From Tannerella sp. (GTDB taxonomy: Bacteria; Bacteroidota; Bacteroidia; Bacteroidales; Tannerellaceae), in the NCBI GenBank assembly GCA_031277235.1, contig JAITMT010000269.1, forward strand, positions 1 through 26,694: a stretch of 26,694 bases of DNA, written 5' to 3'. The notes below the pieces were generated by a model. The model saw only the letters and a list, made by a program, of their open reading frames with translations, did no database searches and was not told the DNA's origin. Both the position numbers and the translations under genes were made by a program. Every line of letters starts with the position of its first letter. The stretch's first letter is position 1. Below, piece by piece: positions 1-9,582 of this stretch.

Positions 1-2763
1 TATTCGGGATTACCCGGCTTCGACGACCCTGCCATTTACATTCGCGGTGTGGCAACGCTCAACGAAGGCAATTCCAGTCCGCTGATTCTGGTAGACGGCG
101 TGGAACGTCCCTTTACCCAACTCGATCCCAATGAAGTGGCCGATATTTCGATTCTGAAAGACGCCGGCGCCACAGCGGTGTTCGGTGTTCGCGGTGCCAA
201 CGGGGTGATTCTCGTAACCACCAAACGTGGTGAAACCGGTAAAGCCAGAATTACGGCATCGGCTTCATACGGTCTGCAACAACCGACCAAAATCGTTGAG
301 TTTGCCGACAGTTATCTCTACGCCACAACCTTTAATAATGCACAGTTGAGCGACGGAATGGATCCCACTCTTCTGATGTTTAAGCAAGAGGCACTTGACC
401 ACTATAAATTGGGCGACCAGCCTGTGTTATATCCTTCTATTGACTGGATGAGTTATGTCATGAACAAATCAGCCTCTCAAAATCAAGTCAACGTCAATGT
501 ATCCGGCGGAAGCGAGCGGGCCAGATACTTTGTTTCGATAAGCGAACTCTTTCAGGACGGTTTATTCAAAACTTTTTCAGCCGGATCAAGGGAAAACTTC
601 AAGTATAACCGGTATAACTATAGAGCCAATCTGGATATAGACCTGAGCAAATCTACCCTTTTGAGCGTTAGCCTTGGCGGCAGGATTGAAGACCGCAACA
701 CTATGGGTGACAATAACGGCGAGAACGCCCGTGAAGGCTCAATATTCCGCAGTATGGTGGAGGCGCCTCCGATGTCAAGCGCGGGGATTGTGGATGGAAA
801 ATATATAATCTTTAACCGTGAGTTGACGCCGATGTATATTGTCAGAGACGGTTTGTCGGCGTATTACGGACGCGGTTACAGAAACGAAGTAACCAGTGTG
901 TTAAACTTTGACCTGGAGTTGAAGCAAAAGTTAGATATGATTACGTCCGGGTTGAGCCTTAAGTTAAAAGGCGCATACAATAACAATTTCGCATTGCAAA
1001 AGAATAAAACGGCTAACTTGTCCGTGTCTCCCTACTATCCTCATCCCGTGTACGATGCCGATAACAATCTTACCGGTTATACGCTTGAAAAGATAGACGA
1101 CAGGCATGTCTTGACTTACGGAGAGTCATACTCGTACTCACGCGACTGGTATTTCGACGTCAGTTTGAATTACCAACGCCAGTTTGCCGAGAAGCATACC
1201 GTTACAGCGCTTTTGCTCTACAACCAGACCAAGACTTATTATCCCAGGGAAATCACGGATATTCCCAGAGGATACATCGGTTTGGTGGCACGTGTTACCT
1301 ACGATTACCAGATGAAATATTTACTGGATTTGAATATGGGCTACAATGGTTCGGAGAATTTTGCCCCCGGAAAACGCTACGGATTTTTCCCTTCCGCATC
1401 AGCCGGATGGGTCATAACCGAAGAAAATTTCATGAAAGAGCAGAAAATTCTTGATTTTTTGAAACTGAGATATTCGTTTGGTATCGTTGGAAACGACGGC
1501 GGTGTGGGACGTTTCCTGTATTATCCCGCCGCGTTTGCACTGAACCCTCCCTTGTTTGTACCATATACTGACGGTAACTACTCGGATATGAGTAAAGGCT
1601 ATGCTTTTGGCGACCGTACCAATCCGGACGGATACAAACCGAACGCTCGTGAAAACAGCAATATGGGTAATCCGGATTTAAGTTGGGAAAAAGCGAGAAA
1701 ACAAAACATCGGTTTTGATCTCAGGACTTTGAACAACCGTCTGGGGCTTAATTTTGATTATTTCTGGGAACATCGCTGGGATATTCTTGTACCAAGCAGC
1801 CGTTCCGGCGACCTCTATCCGGCTCAGTTCGGTCTGCCGGGCTCTCCTCCCCTAAACTTCGATATCGTGGATAATCACGGATATGAAGTTTCGCTTTCAT
1901 GGACAGACAAGGTCGGTAGCGACTTTCAATACACCATTGCACCGAACATGTCGTTTTCGCGAAACAAACTGGTAAAATATTTTGAGGTTCTTAACGAACC
2001 TTATTTGGCACGCCAGGGTACAAGAGTCAATCAGCCATTCGGTCTTGAGTTTTTTGATTTTTATCACGAAGGAATCGAAACCGAATATCTTGCATACATA
2101 AAGTCTCAACCGGGGTATCAAACCTGGCTGAATAACCAGGGTGAAGGCGGTCAACAGCCGGAATATACATTCCCCAAGCACTTTGGAGCTTCTTTAAAAG
2201 AGGGCGACGCCGTATATTTGGATCTCAATTATGATGGAGTAATAGACGGTAACGACAATCACGCCATCGGATATCCGGACTATCCGGAATATAGTTTCGG
2301 TTTGAATTTGAATTTCAAATACAGGCGTTTCGAACTCAGTATGCTGTGGATTGGCGCTACCAACACCAATCGTTCGCTGGGTGGTTACCAAATGCCGTTC
2401 GGTTCGCAGAACAACGGAGCCCTTATCAAATATGTAGCCGAAAACGCCTGGACAAAGGACAACCCGGATCCGGTATTTCCGCGCATCACATTCGACAATC
2501 GAGAGAATAACTCACAAAATTCGAGAATATATTTAATAGACGCTTCCTACGCGAGGCTGAAAAATCTTGAATTGAACTATGATTTGGATGTAAGGAAAGT
2601 TCCATACATCAATAATTTACGTTTGTTTTTCACCGGTTACAATTTGCTTACTTTTACGGAATATAAAGCAAACGACCCCGAAACGACGGGCGGCTCATTC
2701 GGACAATTTTTCAGATATCCGCCTACAAGAGTTTATAACATAGGATTCCGTCTCGGTTTTTAA
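1..2763 (+). CDS. SusC-like TonB-dependent outer-membrane receptor, 5' partial
   Basis: This is the large beta-barrel that, with a SusD lipoprotein lid, imports oligosaccharides across the outer membrane using TonB energy. The frame is open from base 1, so the gene begins upstream. An in-frame GTG at position 49 is internal to the plug, not a start. The visible 920 residues begin in the plug domain (IYIRGV, then LVDGVER) and include the SusC hallmark ILKDAGATAVFG followed by RGANGVILVTTKRG at about bases 151-231. The rest is an aromatic-rich barrel ending in Phe (RLGF), as expected of outer-membrane barrels. About 100-200 N-terminal residues (signal peptide, any carboxypeptidase-regulatory-like domain, TonB box) are missing. 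It is followed after 21 bp by its SusD partner. Family assignment is very secure; the substrate is inferred only from neighbours. Confidence 0.96.
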   Translation, partial: YSGLPGFDDPAIYIRGVATLNEGNSSPLILVDGVERPFTQLDPNEVADISILKDAGATAVFGVRGANGVILVTTKRGETGKARITASASYGLQQPTKIVEFADSYLYATTFNNAQLSDGMDPTLLMFKQEALDHYKLGDQPVLYPSIDWMSYVMNKSASQNQVNVNVSGGSERARYFVSISELFQDGLFKTFSAGSRENFKYNRYNYRANLDIDLSKSTLLSVSLGGRIEDRNTMGDNNGENAREGSIFRSMVEAPPMSSAGIVDGKYIIFNRELTPMYIVRDGLSAYYGRGYRNEVTSVLNFDLELKQKLDMITSGLSLKLKGAYNNNFALQKNKTANLSVSPYYPHPVYDADNNLTGYTLEKIDDRHVLTYGESYSYSRDWYFDVSLNYQRQFAEKHTVTALLLYNQTKTYYPREITDIPRGYIGLVARVTYDYQMKYLLDLNMGYNGSENFAPGKRYGFFPSASAGWVITEENFMKEQKILDFLKLRYSFGIVGNDGGVGRFLYYPAAFALNPPLFVPYTDGNYSDMSKGYAFGDRTNPDGYKPNARENSNMGNPDLSWEKARKQNIGFDLRTLNNRLGLNFDYFWEHRWDILVPSSRSGDLYPAQFGLPGSPPLNFDIVDNHGYEVSLSWTDKVGSDFQYTIAPNMSFSRNKLVKYFEVLNEPYLARQGTRVNQPFGLEFFDFYHEGIETEYLAYIKSQPGYQTWLNNQGEGGQQPEYTFPKHFGASLKEGDAVYLDLNYDGVIDGNDNHAIGYPDYPEYSFGLNLNFKYRRFELSMLWIGATNTNRSLGGYQMPFGSQNNGALIKYVAENAWTKDNPDPVFPRITFDNRENNSQNSRIYLIDASYARLKNLELNYDLDVRKVPYINNLRLFFTGYNLLTFTEYKANDPETTGGSFGQFFRYPPTRVYNIGFRLGF

Positions 2764-2784
2764 CTTAATAATACAGTAAATAAA

Positions 2785-4776
2785 ATGAAAAATTCAAGAA
2801 TAAAAAATTTAATTTTTGTTTTGATCCTGGCCATGTCTTATTCGTGCATTGATGACTTTAGATTTGGCGATGACGCTCTTGATAAACCGCTGAGCGTTGA
2901 ATTGAACGTTGACTCGATTTTTTCGAAAGCCGTACTGGCGCGTCAACACTTATGGGGTCTGTATCAATTTATTCCTTCAGCCGCTGCGCAATATGGCGGC
3001 AGTCTGAGCGGTGACTGGTATGAAAGTCTATCGGATATCATTCATTCCATGAATAACTGGGGAGGAACCAACACAAGTTGGTATTCCGGCAGTTTCAGCG
3101 CAACCGGCGGCGATAGTCGCTGGGCTTATTTCGACAGGAATAATAGAGTCGCGAATTGTCTTTCGGGCATTCGCCATGGACTTACTTTTCTCGAAAATAT
3201 AGACCGCGTCCCGGATATGCCTAAAGAGGAAAAGGACCGCCTGAAGGCTGAAGCAAAGGTAATCGTCGCCGGCAAGTATTGGCAAATGTTCCGTCAATAT
3301 GGCGGTATTCCAATGATGGAAAAGGTTTACACACCAACCGATGATCCTGCGACAAATCGTGCCACCATTGCAGAGATGTACGATTACATGATTGGTCTGT
3401 TGGACGAAGCTATTAACGAGCCTAATCTGCCATGGATCATTCCGGAGAACGAGCAACGCGAATGGTGGGGACGTATCACCGTAGCTGCCGCCCTGGCACA
3501 AAAAATGTTAGTGCAACTGGATGCAGCAAGCCCTTTATTCAATGATGTCGAACCATATTACAAACCCGGGCAAGGAGAAAAACCATTGCAGGAGGAAGTA
3601 AAACCATATATATGGTGGGGCGGCTATAAGCCTGAACTGTGGCAGGAACTCAGGAAAACCTGCGAAGAATTTATCCGCCTGAACAGTGCGAACGGTGATC
3701 AATACCGGCTGATACAGCCTGCTTCGCAAACCGAAGAAGCTATCATAGCAGCATACCAGGACGCATATTGGTACAGAGGACCGGACAACAGCGGCGCTAA
3801 CGAATTGATATATGTCCATACCGACATGAATATAACCTCATGGTGGGACGCTTTATTTTCCAAATCTGCAACGCAGTGGGGACATGAGGCGCCGACAGCG
3901 GAATTTATGGAAATGTTCTGCTGGGCAAACGGGAAAGTATTCGATCCCGACGGCGTAGATGATGTCTATGTCAACGCTCCCGCCAGACCGACGGATGTTA
4001 CCAATCCTACTCTCGAAGAATTGCGTCTTCAACAGGCAAGTCGCCCTGCACGGGCAGACAATTATTATATCTTCGACAATCGCGATCCGCGCCTGTATGA
4101 AACGCTTTGGGTTCAACACAAAGGTCAAATTTTCGATGCAGGTAAGGGGGTTGAAACATGGCCCGGAGGTAATGCTATCAGGGCTTATGCGATTGCTTTC
4201 TCACACGGAATGAGTCATCACAAATGGTGTATGAATCTGAGCGATGATATAGGGAATAATGGTGTGAGAACCCGTCCCCGCAGTTGGGCGGTTCTGCGCA
4301 TGGGAGGATTTCATTTGATTTACGCTGAAGCGCTGGCAGAAACCGGCGACCTGGCGGGAGCATGCCGTGAAATCAACAAGGTGCGTGCCCGCGTAGGTTT
4401 GCCCGCTATCGAAACGAGTAATCCTCAACTGAATCTTACATCCAACAAGGAAAATCTGATTAAGCAAATTCTTCGCGAAAGGGTCTGTGAATTGGGATAT
4501 GAAGATACGCGCCTGATGGACATGATAAGAAGAAAATTAAAGGACGACTTTACCAAGCAACTGCATGGCGTGTGGACCTACCGGATGGATGGAAAGACAG
4601 GCACTTTGGGAACAGGCGAGCCATATCCCGAATTTTGGTACGTCAAAACCCCTGTTTCCGGCATGCAACGCTCGTGGTGGGAAGAAGGCGGCTGGTCGGA
4701 TAAATGGTATATTCTCCCTTTTCCGCTGAAAGAAGTTAACAAGGGATTTGGATTGATACAGAATCCGGGATGGTAA
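2785..4776 (+). CDS. SusD/RagB-like surface lipoprotein (first pair)
   Basis: A SusD-family glycan-binding lipoprotein that would cap the SusC barrel encoded just upstream. The N-terminus is a Lys/Arg start, a hydrophobic stretch (about residues 9-17) and a lipobox ending at Cys21 (SYSC). Ile-Asp-Asp follows the Cys, acidic residues that resemble the Bacteroidota lipoprotein surface-export signal. The alpha-helical TPR-type N-terminal half and the C-terminal RagB signature (YAEALAETGD near residue 513, RERVCELGYEDTRLMDMIRR near 565) support the family. The protein ends with a Trp-rich tail that includes WYILPFPLKEVN and closes on NPGW, a typical SusD ending. At 663 residues it is longer than most SusD proteins (about 500-600). 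It is rich in Trp, which fits carbohydrate stacking. The start is the first ATG after an A/T-rich leader without an obvious ribosome binding site. Confidence 0.94.
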   Translation: MKNSRIKNLIFVLILAMSYSCIDDFRFGDDALDKPLSVELNVDSIFSKAVLARQHLWGLYQFIPSAAAQYGGSLSGDWYESLSDIIHSMNNWGGTNTSWYSGSFSATGGDSRWAYFDRNNRVANCLSGIRHGLTFLENIDRVPDMPKEEKDRLKAEAKVIVAGKYWQMFRQYGGIPMMEKVYTPTDDPATNRATIAEMYDYMIGLLDEAINEPNLPWIIPENEQREWWGRITVAAALAQKMLVQLDAASPLFNDVEPYYKPGQGEKPLQEEVKPYIWWGGYKPELWQELRKTCEEFIRLNSANGDQYRLIQPASQTEEAIIAAYQDAYWYRGPDNSGANELIYVHTDMNITSWWDALFSKSATQWGHEAPTAEFMEMFCWANGKVFDPDGVDDVYVNAPARPTDVTNPTLEELRLQQASRPARADNYYIFDNRDPRLYETLWVQHKGQIFDAGKGVETWPGGNAIRAYAIAFSHGMSHHKWCMNLSDDIGNNGVRTRPRSWAVLRMGGFHLIYAEALAETGDLAGACREINKVRARVGLPAIETSNPQLNLTSNKENLIKQILRERVCELGYEDTRLMDMIRRKLKDDFTKQLHGVWTYRMDGKTGTLGTGEPYPEFWYVKTPVSGMQRSWWEEGGWSDKWYILPFPLKEVNKGFGLIQNPGW

Positions 4777-4802
4777 GTTGAGGTAAATCTTATAATTATA
4801 TA

Positions 4803-7754
4803 ATGTATATGAAAAATATTTTAAAAATAACGATAATAATGTGTTTTGCATTGAGCGCTTTTCTGACTTATTCACAGGAAACGCCGGAAGTGCAGGATAC
4901 GCTGAAAATACAGAAAAGTTCGGAAACAGTTGATATAGGCTTCGGTATCGTTCAGGACCGAAAGACCTCAACGGCTTCATCATCTACCGTCGGTTCAGAG
5001 GTTTTACAACAGCGGGCTGCCATCAGTCTTCAAGATGCCCTGTATGGCCGCCTGTTAGGTCTTACAGCCCTCCAAAATTCGGGAACCGGATGGGTGGGCG
5101 ACCAATGGTTCGGCGCTTCCTTTAATGTTCGGGGCATTCAAACCATGAACAGCCAGGGTGAGCTGGGCGAAAACGATGTCCTTATTTTGGTAGACGGTTT
5201 TCCGCGAAGTATCGACCGCCTGACGCTCGACGAAATCGAATCGGTAACCGTTCTGAAAGATGCGGCTGCAATAGCGCTCTACGGTTATACCGGCATCAAC
5301 GGAATCATTAGTGTGAAGACCAAACGCGGACCGGCAACCAGGGGAATGAAGGTGGATGTGAAGTATCACCATAAGTTTACCTTCCTGCCGCAAATGGTCG
5401 AATATGCCGATGCATACACCTACGCTCAAGCCATGAACGAAGCCCGGCGCAATGACGGGCTTGGACAATCGTATACCCAGTTTGAGTTGGACGCTTTCAG
5501 GAGCGGCGCTTATCCCAAGGTCTATCCCGATGTGAACTGGCAAAAGGAAGCCTTGCGTGACGTAGCCGCGGAAGACGTAGTAAATGTGAACTTTGCCAAC
5601 CGTACCGAAAAAGTAGGCTTTTTCACCATGCTGAACTATACCAACAGCCGGGGATTGCTCCAGGGTACGGAAGAAAACAAGGAATCCGCAGGATATTCCA
5701 CGCAACTGAAGTATTCCAAAGCCAACGTCCGTACAAATCTTGATGTAGTTTTAAACCCGGGCACCACGTTTCAAGCGAATATACTGGGGAGTCTTTTCGA
5801 GACCAACCGTCCTTCAGGCATAGACGCCGGAGGTATATTCAATACGATGAGTTATTTGCCCGCAGGCATTTTTCCCGTGCACACGCAAGACGGTCTCTGG
5901 GGCGGTAGCGGTACGTTCAACAATTGGGGTTTCTACAATCCGGTAGCCCGGATTCAAAATACCGGCTTTTACAGGGAAATCGGTGTGGTTTTAAATGCAG
6001 ATTTCAAATTGACTCAATCGTTAGACGCTTTGCTTGACGGATTGTCGCTGACCGGAAGATTCGGCTACGACGCTTATAACATTGCTTTTGAAAACCGCAA
6101 CAGAGCCTATTCGTGGGCAAGAGAAAGTTTCGTTTTCGATGACGCAGGAAAACCGATTGTCGGCCAAAACATCAGGGAAGAGGATTACCAAACCCAAGAT
6201 CAGTTGTCCTTCAGCAGAGGCAATGTTGCGACGTCAAGGAGCCTGAATTTTGTATTATCGGCTGATTATCAAAAACAGATGGACAATCACAATCTGGCCG
6301 CTTCATTGATTTACCACTATAGCAATCCCGTAATCCGCAAAACGCAGGACGAATTAGACGATGGAATACTTAATACTTTTTACCGCTCAAACTTCATGGG
6401 TTATCTCCATTATGATTTTGCGGGTAAATATGTAACCGATGTTGTACTGGCAATTACTGGCTCTAACCGCTCGTATCCCCATAGTTGGTCGTTTTCGCCC
6501 ACCGTATCTTTGGGATGGGTCATATCGGAAGAAGGTTTTTTGAAAGAGAGCGACTTCGTCAATTTGCTTAAACTGCGCGGGTCGTTTGGTATATTGCATA
6601 CGGATAATGTGCCCAGAAACGGAAGTATCTGGATGAGTATCTACGACCCCTACTGGGGTAGCGGCGGAGGAAATTATATCCTGACGAACGCTGACGGAGC
6701 TATCAGCGACTACGGCGGAAGAACGCAAATTACCTTGCCTACCACCAACTTCAAACTTGAAACGGCTAACAAATACAATTTGGGTATTGACGCCCGGCTG
6801 ATGAACAGCCTCGACATTACACTCGATGCATACTATCAAAGGCGAAACAATATCCTGATGTATGAAAGCGGACTTTATTCGTCCATGGCAGGTATCGGCG
6901 CAGGATATGGCAATCGTGGCACGGTGGACAGCAAGGGCTATGAAATAGGATTGAATTACAATAAGCAATTCGGCGATTGGCAGATAAATCTCAACGGAAT
7001 GTTTACGCATAGTGTTAATAAAATTATTGATATGGTGGAGGAACCCAGAGCATATTCCTGGTTGAACCACAAAGGATATGCCGTAGATCAACCAAGAGGT
7101 TTGGAGTTTCTCGGATTTTTCGACAATGCGCAGGATATTGCAGACAGTCCCAATCAGGAATTTTCATTATTGCGCCCGGGCGACGCCAAATACCGGCTTC
7201 AGGATAAAGCCGAAGGGGACAATAGCATAAATTCCAACGATGCAGTTCCCATTGGTTACAGTACGACTGTTCCTCAAATCAATTATGCTTTCAATGCAGG
7301 TTTGGAATTTAAGGGAATCGGCGCGAACATTCTGTTCCAGGGCGCCGGTCGGTTCAACAAATGGGACGACCAGTTGTGGGGACAGAACGGTTACATGCCT
7401 TTAATTCAAAGCCGGAATATCCCTGTAGAATACTATGAGAACAGATGGACCCCCGGATTGGACAATACCAATGCCAAATATCCCGCCCTGTCCAGTTCGG
7501 ATAGACCCAATAATTCCCAGCAAAGCACTCTTTGGCTGAGAGACGCTTCGTTTCTCAAGTTGCGCAATGTCGAGTTATATTATAGATTTCCGGAATCCAT
7601 GCTGAAGAGTATTAGTCTTACGGGTCTGAAACTGTCGGTTACCGGTGAAAACCTCTATACATGGACGCCCTACATCGGACAAGACCCCGAAAGGAGCGGA
7701 TTTACCTATCCGTCTTTGAGAGGAGTATCCGCAGGATTATCCGTAATTTTTTAA
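4803..7754 (+). CDS. SusC-like TonB-dependent receptor (second pair), lacking the usual N-terminal domain
   Basis: A second SusC-family oligosaccharide transporter, complete at 983 residues. ATG codons at 4803 and 4809 are both possible starts; the second gives the more typical Met-Lys-Asn beginning of a signal peptide, with cleavage likely near Ser24/Gln25. The mature protein passes almost directly into a TonB-box-like stretch (ETVDIGFGI, residues 41-49) and the plug. I see no carboxypeptidase-regulatory-like domain of about 75 residues, which SusC proteins usually carry here. Plug hallmarks are LVDGFPR, VLKDAAAIALYG (LKDA at 151-154) and a NG-I-SVKTKRG segment. The barrel ends in IF. It is clearly diverged from the first SusC in the operon, so this is not a recent duplication. 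Its SusD partner follows after 21 bp. Confidence 0.96.
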   Translation: MYMKNILKITIIMCFALSAFLTYSQETPEVQDTLKIQKSSETVDIGFGIVQDRKTSTASSSTVGSEVLQQRAAISLQDALYGRLLGLTALQNSGTGWVGDQWFGASFNVRGIQTMNSQGELGENDVLILVDGFPRSIDRLTLDEIESVTVLKDAAAIALYGYTGINGIISVKTKRGPATRGMKVDVKYHHKFTFLPQMVEYADAYTYAQAMNEARRNDGLGQSYTQFELDAFRSGAYPKVYPDVNWQKEALRDVAAEDVVNVNFANRTEKVGFFTMLNYTNSRGLLQGTEENKESAGYSTQLKYSKANVRTNLDVVLNPGTTFQANILGSLFETNRPSGIDAGGIFNTMSYLPAGIFPVHTQDGLWGGSGTFNNWGFYNPVARIQNTGFYREIGVVLNADFKLTQSLDALLDGLSLTGRFGYDAYNIAFENRNRAYSWARESFVFDDAGKPIVGQNIREEDYQTQDQLSFSRGNVATSRSLNFVLSADYQKQMDNHNLAASLIYHYSNPVIRKTQDELDDGILNTFYRSNFMGYLHYDFAGKYVTDVVLAITGSNRSYPHSWSFSPTVSLGWVISEEGFLKESDFVNLLKLRGSFGILHTDNVPRNGSIWMSIYDPYWGSGGGNYILTNADGAISDYGGRTQITLPTTNFKLETANKYNLGIDARLMNSLDITLDAYYQRRNNILMYESGLYSSMAGIGAGYGNRGTVDSKGYEIGLNYNKQFGDWQINLNGMFTHSVNKIIDMVEEPRAYSWLNHKGYAVDQPRGLEFLGFFDNAQDIADSPNQEFSLLRPGDAKYRLQDKAEGDNSINSNDAVPIGYSTTVPQINYAFNAGLEFKGIGANILFQGAGRFNKWDDQLWGQNGYMPLIQSRNIPVEYYENRWTPGLDNTNAKYPALSSSDRPNNSQQSTLWLRDASFLKLRNVELYYRFPESMLKSISLTGLKLSVTGENLYTWTPYIGQDPERSGFTYPSLRGVSAGLSVIF

Positions 7755-7775
7755 TCATTTAAAATCAATAAGAAA

Positions 7776-9542
7776 ATGAAAAAAACAAGTTTTTTATTAT
7801 CAATCATCCTGACGATAGGGATATTTTCGGGATGCGATAATTTGAAGTACAACGAAGTAGATATTTTCGACGAGGCATGGATGTTTGAAAACCAGGTAGA
7901 AGTAAGTTCAATGCTTGGCACGATTTATGCGCATACCCGTCACGGTTTGGGCACTCAAGGCGATTCAGGCTTAAACGGAGCGATGCTTGCCTCTGCCACC
8001 GACGAGTCGGATTTTTCTTTCTCGCTTTCTACCATCCACCGTTACTACAACGGAGCATGGAGCAGCGTTAATGCATTTCCCGATACATGGACCAATTCCT
8101 ACGCCGCGGTTTTCAAAGCAAATAATTTTCTTGAGCGATTGGATAGAATCTTTGCAACGCTTAAAGAATACGAGGCTAACCAGGGAGGAGCTTCTACCAA
8201 TGGAGCAACTTCAGTTGCTTATGCCACGCTACAGAAAAGATTTGAATTGTTTCCCTATCAGGCGCGTTTTTTGCGGGCTTATTTCCATTTTGAACTGGCA
8301 AAAACGTATGGCAACGTTCCTTTGGTTACCCGTACCGTGTCGCCCGAGGATGCCAACCAATTGACGCCTTCCTCTGTGCAGGAAGTATTTCAGTTTATCG
8401 TTGACGAGTGCGATGCTATTATGGAATTTCTGCCCATCAGTTATGCAGACCAGGATGGAAATCAAATAGGCAGGGTGAATCGTCCTACGGTACTTGCCCT
8501 GAAAGCAAGAACTTTGCTTTATGCCGCCAGCCCGCTGTTCAGTCCTGCCAATCCGAAAGAAGCATGGCGTAAAGCCGCCATTGCTTGCAAGGAACTCATT
8601 GACAATGCTGAAGGTTGGGGTATTGCCTTAAGTTCATACGCCAATATATGGGCTACGAACAATTATTATGCCAATCCCGAGGTCATCTGGTTTCGTGGTG
8701 CGGGTAACACCCGTGATTATGCGATGTTTAACTATCCCGTTGGTTTCGAAGGTGCAGTAACCGGCGGAAATTGTCCTTCGCAGAATTTGGTGGACGCATA
8801 CGAATACTCGAACTCCGCTCCGGAAGCCCGGAAGGGAAAAACGTTTGCCGAGGTCAATCCGACAGTGATACCGGCTAACGCCTATCAAAATTTAGACCCG
8901 CGTTTCGGATTGACCGTAGCGAAAAACGGCGATACATGGCCTACCGTCGCTCCTTACAGCGACCGTCCCCTCGAAACTTTCGAAGGCGGCATAAGCGGTC
9001 CGCCGGTGACGAATGCCACCACCACAGGCTACTATCTGAAAAAGTATATAAATGGCGGGAATCGTCTTGTCAATCCGGTAATAAACACCCAATATACCTG
9101 GATTACTTACCGTTTGGGAGAGTTTTATCTTGATTATGCCGAAGCCATGTTTAACTATATGGACAGAGACGCTACGGCAACCGGTGAGGGAATACTTGAC
9201 ATGAGCGCCAACGATGCCATTAACGTCTTGCGCAGCAGACCGGGCATTGATATGCCGCTCTTTGGAAGCGAGACTAACGGCGACGTCTGGGAAGAACGTT
9301 ACATGCGCGAACGCATGGTGGAACTTGCTTTTGAAGGACATCGCTTCTGGGACATTCGCAGATGGAAGAAGGGAGCACAACTCTATTCCAACATCAAAAC
9401 GATAAGAGTAACCAGGGATGGAACGGTAACTCGAGGTACTGAAATCAATCGCGGAACATGGGATGACAAGTTCTACTTCTATCCCATACCTTTCGGCGAA
9501 CTTCAGAAAGCGCAGGGATTGACCCAAAATCCCGGCTGGTAA
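7776..9542 (+). CDS. SusD/RagB-like surface lipoprotein (second pair)
   Basis: The SusD partner of the second SusC receptor, 588 residues, predicted to sit on the cell surface and bind the glycan. The lipoprotein signal is clear: Lys-Lys, a hydrophobic core, then FSGC with the acceptor Cys at residue 20. Family signatures include the helical N-terminal repeats (FLRAYFHFELAKTYGNVPLV), YLDYAEAMFNY near residue 452, NVLRSRPG, and RERMVELAFEGHRFWDIRRW from about residue 512, a textbook RagB/SusD motif. The C-terminus FYFYPIPFGEL...LTQNPGW is also typical. Compared with the first SusD of this operon the motifs are closer to the family consensus and the protein is 75 residues shorter, so the two pairs probably recognise different glycans or different parts of one glycan. 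Confidence 0.96.
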   Translation: MKKTSFLLSIILTIGIFSGCDNLKYNEVDIFDEAWMFENQVEVSSMLGTIYAHTRHGLGTQGDSGLNGAMLASATDESDFSFSLSTIHRYYNGAWSSVNAFPDTWTNSYAAVFKANNFLERLDRIFATLKEYEANQGGASTNGATSVAYATLQKRFELFPYQARFLRAYFHFELAKTYGNVPLVTRTVSPEDANQLTPSSVQEVFQFIVDECDAIMEFLPISYADQDGNQIGRVNRPTVLALKARTLLYAASPLFSPANPKEAWRKAAIACKELIDNAEGWGIALSSYANIWATNNYYANPEVIWFRGAGNTRDYAMFNYPVGFEGAVTGGNCPSQNLVDAYEYSNSAPEARKGKTFAEVNPTVIPANAYQNLDPRFGLTVAKNGDTWPTVAPYSDRPLETFEGGISGPPVTNATTTGYYLKKYINGGNRLVNPVINTQYTWITYRLGEFYLDYAEAMFNYMDRDATATGEGILDMSANDAINVLRSRPGIDMPLFGSETNGDVWEERYMRERMVELAFEGHRFWDIRRWKKGAQLYSNIKTIRVTRDGTVTRGTEINRGTWDDKFYFYPIPFGELQKAQGLTQNPGW

Positions 9543-9582
9543 TTTGTAAATATTTTTAGTAAATCATTTAATTCTTATTAAT

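Noticed and set aside
49..51. GTG as a start codon for the first SusC gene
   Set aside because: The same frame is open to base 1 and the upstream codons encode a conserved plug segment (IYIRG), so the gene is truncated by the window edge.
5055..5705. 216-codon open frame on the minus strand inside the second SusC gene
   Set aside because: It lies wholly opposite a clear SusC plug and barrel region and its translation shows no family motif or signal; it is a shadow frame.
6387..7091. 234-codon open frame on the minus strand inside the second SusC gene
   Set aside because: It is opposite the conserved barrel and has no recognisable domain or plausible start context.
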